DNA of 64,000 bases from Kitasatospora sp. A2-31. Lineage in GTDB: Bacteria; Actinomycetota; Actinomycetes; Streptomycetales; Streptomycetaceae. How positions within the stretch are numbered: position 1 is the stretch's first letter; every line of letters starts with the position of its first letter. The notes beneath the pieces are model-generated. The model was not told the origin of the DNA, searched no databases, and saw only the letters and a list, made by a program, of their open reading frames with translations. A program made the translations under genes and the position numbers. Shown here in pieces: positions 44,573 to 52,674 of the stretch. The stretch spans positions 460,615 through 524,614 of the forward strand of contig NZ_JAKNTA010000004.1 of assembly GCF_022288725.1 (NCBI RefSeq). Direction: 5' to 3'.

Positions 44573-45835
44573 TCAGAGTGGCCGGGCGTGCGCTGCGAGG
44601 GCGAGGGTGGCGGTGGCGCCGGCCGGGACCGGCGCCGCGGCCGTGGCCTGGAGCGGCCTGGCGTACAGGGCGCCCAGGGCGGCGGCGCCGGCCGCCACGG
44701 CGAGCGCGTCCGCGCCGCGCCGCTGGGCCACCAGCAGGTCGGCGTCGCGGCGCAGGTGCGAGCGGAGGGCGAACTCGGTGCGGACCACGTCGAGGTAGGC
44801 CGGGTCGAGCACCGCGAAGGTCTCGGTGAGCACCAGCAGGTCCGGATTGACCACGTCCGCGAGCAGCGCGAGTGCGCGCCCGACGATCGCGGCCCGGCGG
44901 CGGACCAGCCGGTCGGCCCGTGGATCCCCGGCCCGCACCGCGGCGATCAGCTCGGCGCGGTCGGCACGGGGGGTGATCCCGGCGGCGGCCGCCGCCTCGA
45001 ACAGCGTGGTGTCCGAGGCGGCGACCGCGAGACAGCCGACGCGTCCGCAGTGGCAGAGCGCGTCGCTGTCCGGCACCGGCAGGTGGGCGACGTCCCCGGT
45101 GGCCGACGCGGGACCGAGGTGGACCACGCCGGCCACCGCCAGTGCCGCGTCCACCACGTGGCCCACGAAGAGCTGGACCATGCTGCGGCGCGCGGCCGGA
45201 TGGCCGAAGAGGATCTCGGCCTGGGTGAGCGCCCGGGCGTGGTTGTCCACCTGGACCGGCAGCCCGCAGGCCCGGCCCAGCAGCTCGCCGAGCGGCACGT
45301 CCCGCCACTCCAGCGGATCGTGGCGGACCACGAGGCCGAGGTCCGGGTCCACCGTGCCGCCGCTGACCGCGCCGAGGCCGACCACGGTGCGGCCGCCCGG
45401 CACGGCGGCCAGCAGCCGGGGCAGCCGCTCCAGCAGTGACCGGAGGAGGGTGTTCCCCTTGCGGCCGCGATTGCTCGACTCCTGCCGGTGGAGCACGTTT
45501 CCGCGCAGGTCCAGCAGCGCGAAGGTGGTGTACGGCACCCCGATGTGCAGTCCGGCCACGGCCAGCCGGCGGGTGTCGACGTCGACCGGGAGCTGCGGGC
45601 GGCCGACCGCACCCGCCCCGGTCCCGGTCAACTCCGGCCGCTCGTGGAGGAGTCCGAGCCGGCTGAGGTCGACCACCTGCCGGGACACCGCCGAGGCGCT
45701 GAGCCCGGTGAGCGCGGCGACCCGGCTGCGGGCGATCGGCCCGTGGTCGAGCACGGTCCGCAACACGGCGGCGGCGTTGACGTCCCGACGGTCGTCCCCG
45801 ATCCGCAGGGTGTGACGGGGCAGCGGATCCGGCAT
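44573..45835 (-). CDS. ROK family transcriptional regulator
   Basis: 420 aa from ATG 45835, with GAGAGG 6 nt upstream. An N-terminal winged HTH (NAAAVLRTVLDHGPIARSRV, then LTGLSASAVSRQVVDLSRLG) is joined to a sugar-kinase-like ROK domain with GLGAVSGGTVDPD, VDNHARALTQAE and the zinc motif CHCGRVGC. ROK regulators usually respond to sugars, so this one inside a sulfur operon hints that the substrate is a sulfated sugar. It lies 93 bp downstream of the oxygenase gene and upstream of the transporter, on the same strand. Confidence 0.92.
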   Translation of the reverse strand: MPDPLPRHTLRIGDDRRDVNAAAVLRTVLDHGPIARSRVAALTGLSASAVSRQVVDLSRLGLLHERPELTGTGAGAVGRPQLPVDVDTRRLAVAGLHIGVPYTTFALLDLRGNVLHRQESSNRGRKGNTLLRSLLERLPRLLAAVPGGRTVVGLGAVSGGTVDPDLGLVVRHDPLEWRDVPLGELLGRACGLPVQVDNHARALTQAEILFGHPAARRSMVQLFVGHVVDAALAVAGVVHLGPASATGDVAHLPVPDSDALCHCGRVGCLAVAASDTTLFEAAAAAGITPRADRAELIAAVRAGDPRADRLVRRRAAIVGRALALLADVVNPDLLVLTETFAVLDPAYLDVVRTEFALRSHLRRDADLLVAQRRGADALAVAAGAAALGALYARPLQATAAAPVPAGATATLALAAHARPL

Positions 45836-45928
45836 CGGGACCTCTCGGAGGACGGGACGGGACGGGGCGGGGCGGGAGCGGGACGAGGGCGGGACGGACG
45901 GCACGGCCGTGGCAGCGGGCCGTCGGAC

Positions 45929-46888
45929 TCATTCCGCCCGGTCGGCCTCCAGCTCCTCGGCCGGGACCAGCCCGGCCACCCGCGGCGGCTCGGTCGGCTC
46001 CAGCAGACGGCTCGGGGTGCCGTCCACGCCGACCGGCAGGTCGCCGTCCAGGGTGATCCGGCGGACCAGGCGCGGCTCGTCGCCGTAGTCGTTGACGGCG
46101 TAGTGCTGGGTCGCCCGGTTGTCCCAGATCGCGACGTCGCCGACCTGCCACTCCCAGCGCACGGTGTTCTCCAGGCGCTCGACGTAGCGCTGGAACAGCT
46201 CGATCAGGGCGCGGCTGTCGGCACCGGACACACCCTGGATGCGCTGGGCGAAAGCGCCGAGCAGCAGGGTCTTCTCGCCGGTGACCGGGTGGACCCGGAC
46301 CACCGGGTGCTCGGTCTTGAACGCGGTGGAGACGAAGACCTGGCGGAACAGCTCGGCGATCTCGGGGTTGTCGGCCAGCTCCGGGCGCAGGGCCAGGCTG
46401 GCGGCGTAGTCGTAGTCGTTGGTGTGGACGGCGCGCAGGCTCTCGGCGAGCACCTTCAGCGGCTCCGGCAGGTCCTGGTAGGCGGCGACGGTGTTGGCCC
46501 AGACGGTGGAGCCGCCGGCCGGCGGGAGTTCGAGCGAGCGGAGGATGGACGCCTTCGGGTAGGACGGTACGAAGGTGACGTCGGTGTGCCAGTTGTTGGC
46601 GCGCACGCCCTTGGTGGCGTCCAGTTCGAAGATGTAGCGGCCGTCGGCGCTGGGCACGGTCGGGTGGCCGACCGGCTGCCCCAGCAGCCGGGCGAACGCC
46701 TCGTGCTCGGCGTCGTCGAGGTGCTGCTGGCCGCGGAAGAACAGCACCTTGTGCTCGTAGAGCGCGGCCTCGACGGCGGCGACGGTCTCGGCCGGCAGGT
46801 CGCCGCCGAGGCGGAGGTCGTGCACGACGGCGCCGATCCGGCCGGCGGCGGGGGTGAGGCGGAGCTCGGTGAGGGGGGCGGTGGTCAT
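45929..46888 (-). CDS. TauD/AtsK-type Fe(II)/2-oxoglutarate dioxygenase
   Basis: 319 aa from ATG 46888, with GAGGAA upstream. Iron ligands are His101-x-Asp103 (NNWHTDVTF) and the distal His262 ([13 protein letters not shown]); Arg276 or Arg277 (RLVRRITL) would bind 2-oxoglutarate. Family members release sulfite from taurine (TauD) or cleave alkyl sulfates (AtsK). TWxxT-type substrate loops cannot separate the two here; the operon's sulfatase favours an alkylsulfatase role. It is the first enzyme gene of the operon, 308 bp downstream of the Cys leader peptide. Confidence 0.92.
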   Translation of the reverse strand: MTTAPLTELRLTPAAGRIGAVVHDLRLGGDLPAETVAAVEAALYEHKVLFFRGQQHLDDAEHEAFARLLGQPVGHPTVPSADGRYIFELDATKGVRANNWHTDVTFVPSYPKASILRSLELPPAGGSTVWANTVAAYQDLPEPLKVLAESLRAVHTNDYDYAASLALRPELADNPEIAELFRQVFVSTAFKTEHPVVRVHPVTGEKTLLLGAFAQRIQGVSGADSRALIELFQRYVERLENTVRWEWQVGDVAIWDNRATQHYAVNDYGDEPRLVRRITLDGDLPVGVDGTPSRLLEPTEPPRVAGLVPAEELEADRAE

Positions 46889-46972
46889 GGTGGTTCCTCG
46901 GCTTTCGTCGGAGAGCAGGGCGAACGGGCTGACGTCGGACCGCGATGGTGCGTGCGGCAGGACGGCGTGCCG

Positions 46973-47000
46973 CCGTACGGCACGGATGCGCGCCGTACGG
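46973..47000. promoter_or_regulatory. Paired CCGTACGG palindromes
   Basis: Two copies of the self-complementary 8-mer CCGTACGG (each within CGCCGTACGG) with centres 20 bp apart, about two helical turns, 85-110 bp upstream of the dioxygenase start. They form a possible regulator site. Confidence 0.4.
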
Positions 47001-47119
47001 TGCGGTGACGCGGTACGGGGAGCGGTTACGGGGACACGGTGGGAGCGGCCGAACGCATCACGGGTGAACGGGGTCACGGCCGGTGGCGGTGCGGGCCGGG
47101 CGCGCGGCGCCGGACGTTC

Positions 47120-47141
47120 CGGGCGTGACGCAGCACGCCCG
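47120..47141 (-). promoter_or_regulatory. Attenuator-like hairpin
   Basis: Perfect 8-bp stem (CGGGCGTG / CACGCCCG) with a 6-nt loop, about 56 nt downstream of the leader peptide stop in the transcript direction. Its position fits a structure governed by ribosome progress through the leader. Confidence 0.45.
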
Positions 47142-47196
47142 AGGAGCGAACGGTCGGGGACGCGTGCTCAGCCGGAACACGGACGGGAGCGGGCGT

Positions 47197-47280
47197 TCAG
47201 CGACAACAGCGGCTGCGGCCGTGACCGCAGCACGGGCGGGGAGAGGCAGGGCGGTGGCCCCGGAGAACAGCGGTGGTCAT
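47197..47280 (-). CDS. Cys-Cys leader peptide of the sulfur operon
   Basis: 27 codons, starting at ATG 47280 with a strong GGAAGGAGGG site 4-5 nt upstream and ending TGA at 47197. The peptide begins MTTAVLRGHRPAS and carries two Cys-Cys pairs, encoded TGC TGC and TGT TGT at positions 17-18 and 25-26. Short Cys-rich upstream peptides of this type are known ahead of sulfur-metabolism operons in actinobacteria, where low cysteinyl-tRNA stalls the ribosome and relieves attenuation. It lies in the right orientation 308 bp upstream of the TauD-like gene. The reading frame is directly visible; the mechanism is inference. Confidence 0.8.
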   Translation of the reverse strand: MTTAVLRGHRPASPRPCCGHGRSRCCR

Positions 47281-47769
47281 CGGCCCTCCTTCCGGCGTGC
47301 TGCGAGTGGGCTCGGCGCTCATCGTGCTGAAGTCCGGGGCCTGCTGTCAATCGCCGTTCTGCCTGCTGGGCAAGGGTGTTGCGGCGCTGTGTCGCACCGT
47401 TGCGGCCGGTGGCCGGGCGATGACGGGCGTGTGTCGAGGCGGCATTCGACCTCGTTGCGGGACCGGCGGGGTTAGTAACTCTCGGAGCGGAAGAAACCGC
47501 GTTCCCCCCGCCGGGCGGCGCCGGCCGCTCGTCGGCGTGGAAGTTCCGGTCCCACTCGGCGGACGGGCACGGGGGCGGGCCCGACGCCGCCGTGCCCCTC
47601 CGTCACCGCGCCCCGGTCCGCCGGACGCCCGCTCTCCGGTGCCCGGTTCACCGCGGCCGGCTCGGCAGCACGGCTCGAGCCGGATTCGAGGGCGGCCGGG
47701 GAGACTCGGCCGACCGAGGATCGGCGGTGTGTCGGGCGGCGCGGGTGCGGCCGGGATGGGTGGGCGGCG
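47281..47769. other. Intergenic region upstream of sulfur operon
   Basis: 489 bp. It holds the sulfur-operon promoter at its left end; the remainder shows no convincing gene or repeat, only GC-rich frames without ribosome sites. Confidence 0.4.
47321..47350 (-). promoter_or_regulatory. Predicted promoter of the sulfur operon
   Basis: On the minus strand an exact TTGACA (47345-47350) is followed after 18 bp by CACGAT (47321-47326). Transcription would begin about 35 nt before the leader peptide ATG. Confidence 0.5.
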
Positions 47770-48006
47770 ATGAGGTGGTACTGGACGGGCTGGTTCGAGC
47801 AGCTGATCCCGGGGCTGAGCGCGCTCGCCTACGGGTGGGGCTACGGGATCTGCCCACCCGCGGACGCCGACCCGGCCTCGGCCGCCCACTCGCCCGCCCG
47901 GCCCCGCGCGCTGCCCCGCGCCCATCCGGAGCGCCCCGCCGGGCACATCCCCCTGACTCCCGCGGAGCGTGAGCTCTGGTCCCAACTCGCGGATGTGGGA
48001 CGGTAG
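47770..48006 (+). CDS. Small DUF6059-like protein
   Basis: 78 aa from ATG 47770; the ribosome site is weak. An N-terminal hydrophobic, aromatic stretch (MRWYWTGWFEQLIPGLSALA) is followed by a variable middle and the C-terminal pattern HPERPAGHIPLTPAERELW, which I recall as the mark of DUF6059 proteins, a family confined largely to Streptomycetaceae. The function is unknown. The N terminus may associate with the membrane. The gene stands alone, with a 30-bp direct repeat just after its stop. Confidence 0.65.
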   Translation: MRWYWTGWFEQLIPGLSALAYGWGYGICPPADADPASAAHSPARPRALPRAHPERPAGHIPLTPAERELWSQLADVGR

Positions 48007-48031
48007 TCCCGGGCGTCCGACCCGGGCGTCC

Positions 48032-48129
48032 GGATCAGGCTGCGGAGCGCCGGCCGGAGGCGACGGCCGTGACGGCGGGTCGGTCGGGGCCCGGCGCGAG
48101 GATCAGGCTGCGGAGCGCCGGCCGGAGGC
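48032..48129. repeat. 30-bp direct repeat pair
   Basis: Identical 30-bp copies at 48032-48061 and 48100-48129 (beginning GGATCAGGCTGCGGAGCGCC), 68 bp apart start to start, between two converging small genes. They include a GCCGGCC palindromic core and may fold as transcription terminators in both copies. Confidence 0.85.
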
Positions 48130-48140
48130 CCGAGGCCGGC

Positions 48141-48362
48141 TCACCGGCCGAGGAGGCGGGCGAAGTCGAGGCCGAGGGTGCCGAGGACGGGGAGGGCACC
48201 GAGGTCGGTGATGCCGCCGACGGGGATGCTGTAGCCCTGGTTCACCTCGCGGGGCTGGGCGGAGGCGGGGGTCGCGCTGCCGGTGAGCGCGGTGGCGGCG
48301 AGCAGGCTGCTGGTCAGGGCGGTGGTCAGGACGGTGACGGCGGTGCGGAGCGCGGTGCGCAC
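48141..48362 (-). CDS. Small secreted protein of unknown function
   Basis: 73 aa from GTG 48362, with GGAGG 4-5 nt upstream. A Sec signal (hydrophobic TVLTTALTSSLLAATALTG, cleavage after ASA at about 35) leaves a mature peptide of roughly 38 residues: it starts QPREVNQGYSIPVGG and contains GALPVLGTLGLDFARLLGR. It has no cysteines. I do not recognise a family; the size and export suggest a surface or extracellular peptide. It is a single gene, converging with the DUF6059-like gene. Confidence 0.7.
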   Translation of the reverse strand: MRTALRTAVTVLTTALTSSLLAATALTGSATPASAQPREVNQGYSIPVGGITDLGALPVLGTLGLDFARLLGR

Positions 48363-48492
48363 GGGGCCTCCTGGGGGCGCGGATCTGGCGAGCTGACAAC
48401 GCTCGACCCTGCTCCGCGGTCACGTATCGTCCCGCTTTCGGACGCGTTCGTAAAGCATCTTGCCTTGTGTTCATGACAACACATCAAAGGTC

Positions 48493-48522
48493 TGGACCTC
48501 ACTCCGGAGACCGGCGTAGCGT
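48493..48522 (+). promoter_or_regulatory. Predicted promoter of the expansin-fold gene
   Basis: TGGACC (48493-48498), an 18-bp spacer and TAGCGT (48517-48522), a hexamer pair frequent in streptomycete vegetative promoters. It lies about 135 bp before the ATG. Confidence 0.35.
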
Positions 48523-48656
48523 CCCTCCGGAGCGAACCGGACGTGCTCGAACTCCGCACCGTGGTGGGTGACTTGACCTCCCGCGCGGCGCGGCGGTCCG
48601 GGCTCCGGTCCGCCCGTGCTCGGTCATGCCGTCCGTCTAACGAACCGGAGGGAACC

Positions 48657-49139
48657 ATGCGAGTCGCCACGAACCTCAGGATCCTGGCCGGCGCGCCGCT
48701 CGCGGCCGCCGCACTGATCGCCCTGACCGCGGGCTCGGCGAGCGCCGCGATCCCGATCAACAAGCCGATGAGCGGGAAGGCGACGTACTACAACGACGCC
48801 GGCTTCGGCGCCTGCGGCACCCAGATCAACGCCGCCAACCAGATGCTGGTGGCCGTCCCGCACGCCTGGTGGACCGCCGCCAACCCCAACAACGACCCGC
48901 TCTGCAAGGGCATTTCGGTGAAGGTCACGTACCAGGGCAAGACCGTCACGGTGCCCGTGAAGGACAAGTGTCCGTCCTGTGACTCCACTCACATCGACCT
49001 GAGCCAGCCCGCCTTCGCCCGGCTCGCCCCGCTCGGCAAGGGCGTGATCACCGGACTCACCTGGCAGTTCGTCAAGACCGGACTGGCCGGCCAGAGCATC
49101 CCGCTGTCCGAGCCGGTCGAGGGCGCGACGATCGGCTAG
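48657..49139 (+). CDS. Secreted expansin/barwin-fold protein, papain-inhibitor-like
   Basis: 160 aa from ATG 48657, with GGAGGGA upstream. The signal peptide ends near AGSASAA (about 31). The mature protein is a double-psi beta-barrel of RlpA/expansin type: GKATYYNDAGFGACGTQINA, DKCPSCDSTHIDLSQPAFAR and GVITGLTWQFV. Four Cys residues (ACG, LCK, KCP, SCD) can form two disulfides. Length and sequence style match the Streptomyces papain inhibitor described from S. mobaraensis. Such proteins inhibit cysteine proteases or bind wall glycans. Function is inferred from similarity by memory. Confidence 0.82.
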   Translation: MRVATNLRILAGAPLAAAALIALTAGSASAAIPINKPMSGKATYYNDAGFGACGTQINAANQMLVAVPHAWWTAANPNNDPLCKGISVKVTYQGKTVTVPVKDKCPSCDSTHIDLSQPAFARLAPLGKGVITGLTWQFVKTGLAGQSIPLSEPVEGATIG

Positions 49140-49311
49140 CCGGCACCCGGACACCCGGGGAGCCGGACAGCCGGAGAGCCGGGAGCAGGCGCCCCGAACG
49201 CCTGGACGCGGACGTCCGGGCCACTCCCGGCCCCGGAACCGCCGCCCGCCGCCCGCCACCCCCGTGCGGGCGGCGGGCGGCACCCCCCGGCGGGCGGCAC
49301 CCCGCGGCGGT

Positions 49312-50235
49312 TCACGCCACCGTCGCCCGCAGGCCCTCCCGGTGGTCGGCGTGGACCGCGGTCCAGCCCAGCTCGCGCTCCGCCTTCGCGCCGGAGACCC
49401 GCATGCTGGTGTCCAGCATCATGGTGCCGAGGTAGGGCACCGCCAGCCGCAGCATGCGGCCCGGGACGCGCAGCGGGCGGCGGCCCCGGGCGGCGGCCGT
49501 CGCGGCGGCGAGCTCGCCCCACGTCGACGGCCGGCCGTCCACGATGTTGTACGCCTCACCGCCGCGGCCGCGCTCCAGGGCCGCCACGGTGGCGTCCGCC
49601 GCGTCGGCCACGTGCACCCACGACGTCAGGCCGCCCCCGCTCCGGGGGACCGGCATCGGCATCGGTCGCGTGGCGGGCGCCGGGTCGAACCAGGTGCCGG
49701 GCCCGTAGAACACGCCGAACCGCAGCGCGATGCCGTCCAGCCCCTCGGCGGCGAAGACCTGCTCCTCGGCCGACCGCAGCCCGTCGACCACGACGTCGCC
49801 GAGATTGCCGAGCCGGACGCCGAAGGGGTCGGCCTCGGTGAGCATCCGGGCGCCGTGGTCGGTGTAGCCGTAGCCGAAGACCAGCGACTGGGTCACGAAC
49901 CGGTGGGCCCCGAGCACGCGGGCGGCGGCCAGCAGGTTCGCCGTGCCCTCGATCCGCAGCCGGGTGCTGGGCTCGGTCTCGTCGACGGTGCGCCGGGGTT
50001 TCTTCAGCGCGGTGAGCTGGTGCACGACGGCGTCGGCGCGCAGCCCGCGGACGGCGGCGAGCAACCCGTCGCGGTCCATCGCGTCCGCGCGGACCGGCCG
50101 GGCACCGAGACCGGCGACGACGCGCTCGGCCTCCGCACTGCGGGCCAGCCCGAGCACCTCGTGGCCGGCGGCGATCAGCAGGCGGGTCAGGGGTCGGCCG
50201 ATCGCGCCGGTGGCGCCGGCAAGCAGGACGATCAT
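49312..50235 (-). CDS. NAD(P)-dependent epimerase/dehydratase (extended SDR)
   Basis: 307 aa from ATG 50235, with GGGAG 8 nt upstream. Rossmann motif GATGAIGRPL at residues 7-16, a VVHQLTAL strand, TQSLVFGYGY where the Ser/Tyr catalytic region is expected, and ALRFGVFYGPG are typical of extended short-chain dehydrogenases acting on nucleotide sugars or related substrates. The YxxxK pair is not clear, so an atypical SDR is possible. It is divergent from the FAD oxidase gene; no pathway is suggested by the neighbours. Confidence 0.85.
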   Translation of the reverse strand: MIVLLAGATGAIGRPLTRLLIAAGHEVLGLARSAEAERVVAGLGARPVRADAMDRDGLLAAVRGLRADAVVHQLTALKKPRRTVDETEPSTRLRIEGTANLLAAARVLGAHRFVTQSLVFGYGYTDHGARMLTEADPFGVRLGNLGDVVVDGLRSAEEQVFAAEGLDGIALRFGVFYGPGTWFDPAPATRPMPMPVPRSGGGLTSWVHVADAADATVAALERGRGGEAYNIVDGRPSTWGELAAATAAARGRRPLRVPGRMLRLAVPYLGTMMLDTSMRVSGAKAERELGWTAVHADHREGLRATVA

Positions 50236-50558
50236 GGTGCACACTCCCGGGTCGGAATCCGTGGCTACGCAGGTCGGACGAGGTGGCCCGCCGTGGTGTG
50301 ACAACCGGAGGCTGTGAGCCGCGCCACGCCTTCGGCGCACCCCACCTCGCGGTGCGCCCCGCGGTCCGGACCCGGAGCCGGACCCGGACCTGCTTCCGCA
50401 CCCCGCACCGGAACCGGAGTCGCCCGAACCGCACCGACGGCCCCTCGACGCCTGACACTCTGCACGGGACGGGCGGCGGAACCTGGCAGCGTGCGGGTGG
50501 TTCCCGGGTGAGGCGCGGCGTAGCGTCCGGGGAGATCACCGAGCGAAGGCAGGTTCCC
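50236..50558. other. Divergent intergenic region: epimerase / FAD oxidase
   Basis: 323 bp. TAGCGT at about 50520-50525 may be the -10 for the FAD oxidase, placing its start of transcription some 25 nt before GTG 50559. No other element was recognised. Confidence 0.35.
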
Positions 50559-51971
50559 GTGGACCGCAGCGGCGAAGCGTCCCCGGCCGTCAACGGCGGC
50601 GTCTCCTTCTGGTACGCGAAGGGCGGGCTGCCGGAGCCCGGGCCCGCGCTGCCGGGCGACGCCGACGCCGACGTCTGCATCGTCGGCGGCGGCTACACCG
50701 GCCTCTGGACGGCGTACTACCTGAAGAAGGCCGACCCCGGGCTGCGCGTCACGGTGCTGGAGCAGCGCTTCTGCGGCTACGGCGCGTCCGGGCGCAACGG
50801 GGGGTGGCTGTACAACGGATTCGCCGGCCGGTCCGCGTTCGCCCGCCGCTACGGGCCGGAGCGCGCCGCCGCGATGCAGCGCGAGATGGACCGCTCGGTG
50901 GGCGAGGTGGCCGACACGGCCGCCGCCGAGGGCATCGAGGCGGACGTCGTGCGCGGCGGTGTCCTGGAGGTCGCCCGGACGCCGGCCCAGCTGGCCAGGC
51001 TGCGGGCGTTCGCCGAGGCCGAGGCCGCCTACGGCGCCGACCGCGTCCACGTGCTCTCGGCGGCCGAGACGGCCGGCCGGATCCGGATCGCGGGCGCGCT
51101 CGGCGGCACCTGGAGCCCGTACGGCGCGCGGATCCAGCCGGCCGGGCTGGCCCGCGGGCTGGCCCGGGTGGTGGCCGGGCTCGGGGTGCGGATCCACGAG
51201 CGGACCGCCGTCACCGGGATCCACCCGGCCGGGCCGGGCGCCCGCGCCCGGGCCGTCACCCCGCACGGCACGGTCACCGCCGACGTGGTGCTGCGCGCCA
51301 CCGAGGGCTTCACCGCCGCCCTGCGGGGGGAGCGGCGCACCTGGCTGCCGATGAACTCGGCGATGATCGCCACCGAGCCGCTGCCGGCGTCGTTCTGGGC
51401 CTCGGCCGGCTGGGAGGGCCGCGAGGTCCTGGGCGACTTCGCGCACGCCTACATGTACGCGCAGCGCACCGCCGACGACCGGATCGCCCTCGGCGGGCGC
51501 GGCGTCCCCTACCGCTTCGGCTCGCGCACCGACGCGGACGGCACCACCCAGCCGGCCACCGTCCGCCAGCTCCGGGCGATCCTGGACAGCTTCTTCCCCG
51601 GTGCCGCCGGGGCCCGGATCGACCACGCCTGGGCGGGTGTGCTCGGGGTGCCCCGGGACTGGTGCGCCACGGTGGAGTTCGACCGCCGCACCGGCCTCGG
51701 CTGGGCCGGCGGCTACGTGGGCAGCGGCGTCACCACGGCGAACCTGGCCGGTCGCACCCTGCGTGACCTGGTGCTCGGCCGGGACACCGCGTTGACCGGG
51801 CTGCCCTGGGTCGGTCACACCGTGCGCCGCTGGGAGCCGGAGCCGTTCCGCTGGCTGGGCGTCCACGCCCTCTACGCCGCGTACCACGGCGCGGACCGGC
51901 AGGAGGCCACCGGGCGCGGCACCACCTCGCCGCTCGCCCGGCTCGCCGACGCCGTCGCCGGGCGGCACTGA
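50559..51971 (+). CDS. FAD-dependent oxidoreductase (DAO/gamma-glutamylputrescine oxidase-like)
   Basis: 470 aa from GTG 50559, with GAAGGCAGG upstream and a predicted promoter that would exclude the longer upstream frame. The dinucleotide motif VGGGYTGLWTAYYL (Gly43-x-Gly45-x-x-Gly48) is followed by LEQRFCGYGASGRNGGW, the FAD contact of this DadA-like family, and GYVGSGVTTANLAG closes the FAD site near the C terminus. The enzyme would oxidise an amine or amino acid with release of H2O2. It ends at a long terminator-like hairpin and appears monocistronic. Confidence 0.9.
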   Translation: MDRSGEASPAVNGGVSFWYAKGGLPEPGPALPGDADADVCIVGGGYTGLWTAYYLKKADPGLRVTVLEQRFCGYGASGRNGGWLYNGFAGRSAFARRYGPERAAAMQREMDRSVGEVADTAAAEGIEADVVRGGVLEVARTPAQLARLRAFAEAEAAYGADRVHVLSAAETAGRIRIAGALGGTWSPYGARIQPAGLARGLARVVAGLGVRIHERTAVTGIHPAGPGARARAVTPHGTVTADVVLRATEGFTAALRGERRTWLPMNSAMIATEPLPASFWASAGWEGREVLGDFAHAYMYAQRTADDRIALGGRGVPYRFGSRTDADGTTQPATVRQLRAILDSFFPGAAGARIDHAWAGVLGVPRDWCATVEFDRRTGLGWAGGYVGSGVTTANLAGRTLRDLVLGRDTALTGLPWVGHTVRRWEPEPFRWLGVHALYAAYHGADRQEATGRGTTSPLARLADAVAGRH

Positions 51972-52344
51972 GTCTGCGAGGAGGACGCGCCGGCCGTTCG
52001 GCGGAGGGACCGACCCCTCCGGAACGGCCGGCGCGTCCGCATGCCGGCGTGTCCGCGGCCGCCCCCGTCGTGCCCCCGCCACGGGCGTCGAACAGCTGAC
52101 CCGTCGTCACGCGGAGTGACCGGCCGGGGAGGCGCGCGGTGCGCATTCGGCTGATGCGGCAGATTTTATGCCCCGCCAAACTACTCCAATGGTGGGCAGT
52201 TTTCCGTAGGCCATCGCAAACCTGTCGCGTGCTGCCCCGGCTGGGATAGCGTCTTTTCCGCCGGGGGGTGCGCGAACCGTGGCCGAACCGCCCCGGTGGA
52301 TTCGAACGCATATGACCACGCCGTATCTGATTCGGGAGATAACC
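51972..52344. other. Intergenic region with terminator and AT-richer promoter zone
   Basis: 373 bp. The left part is a long hairpin (51984-52037). The right part (about 52150-52260) is visibly AT-richer than its surroundings and contains GATAGCGT near 52243-52250, a likely -10 for the downstream gene pair. No gene was seen. Confidence 0.4.
51984..52037 (+). terminator. Terminator of the FAD oxidase gene
   Basis: Perfect 16-bp outer stem (GACGCGCCGGCCGTTC and complement) plus an inner GC-rich stem with a small bulge, 13 bp after the stop codon. Confidence 0.8.
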
Positions 52345-52674
52345 GTGCGCAATTGCCTTTCGGAAATCCGGTCGAGTGCCGTCGACGAGCTGCGGCTCGC
52401 GGTGGACTCGCTCGCGTCGTTCCCGGCCCGCGGCGGGGCCGACGGGGCCGACGTCGCCGTGCCCGAGCGCCTGGCCGCCGTGGCCGAGCTGTGCCGGGCG
52501 GTCGACGGGGTGCTCGACAGCCTGGTGGTGCAGGCCGCCGCCGAGGCCGCCGAGGAGGGCTGGACGGCCGCCCGGATGGCGTCCGAACACGCCGTCTACT
52601 ACGCCCGGTTGCAGCGGGCGCTGCTGCCCGCCGGCGCCGGCGGCCAGGGCGACGCCGGGCTGAAGAAGCGATGA
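52345..52674 (+). CDS. Hypothetical protein, partner of thioesterase
   Basis: 109 aa from GTG 52345, with GGGAG 6 nt upstream; ATG 52312 gives a form 11 residues longer. The protein is largely helical with an Ala/Glu/Leu-rich run (about 40-80) containing LAAVAELCRAVDGVLDSLVV and ends in LKKR. No family is recognised. The stop overlaps the thioesterase ATG (ATGA), so the two are translationally coupled. The start region is AT-richer than the body. Confidence 0.65.
   Translation: MRNCLSEIRSSAVDELRLAVDSLASFPARGGADGADVAVPERLAAVAELCRAVDGVLDSLVVQAAAEAAEEGWTAARMASEHAVYYARLQRALLPAGAGGQGDAGLKKR

Larger units (their letters stand above)
46889..47196 (-). other. Long 5' leader between Cys leader peptide and dioxygenase
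   Basis: 308 bp with no credible gene, transcribed if the leader-peptide promoter drives the operon. It holds a perfect hairpin (47120-47141) and two identical palindromes CCGTACGG at 46973-46980 and 46993-47000, 20 bp apart, plus a weaker third near 47011-47018. These fit an attenuator or operator array. Confidence 0.45.

Noticed and set aside
45929..46888. Naming the dioxygenase TauD outright
   Set aside because: The iron and 2-oxoglutarate residues are shared by taurine dioxygenases and alkylsulfatases; the operon favours the latter but the sequence alone does not decide.
47083..47475. Plus-strand frame of 130 codons upstream of the DUF6059 gene
   Set aside because: Runs antisense through the leader peptide and its promoter, with shadow composition and no ribosome site.
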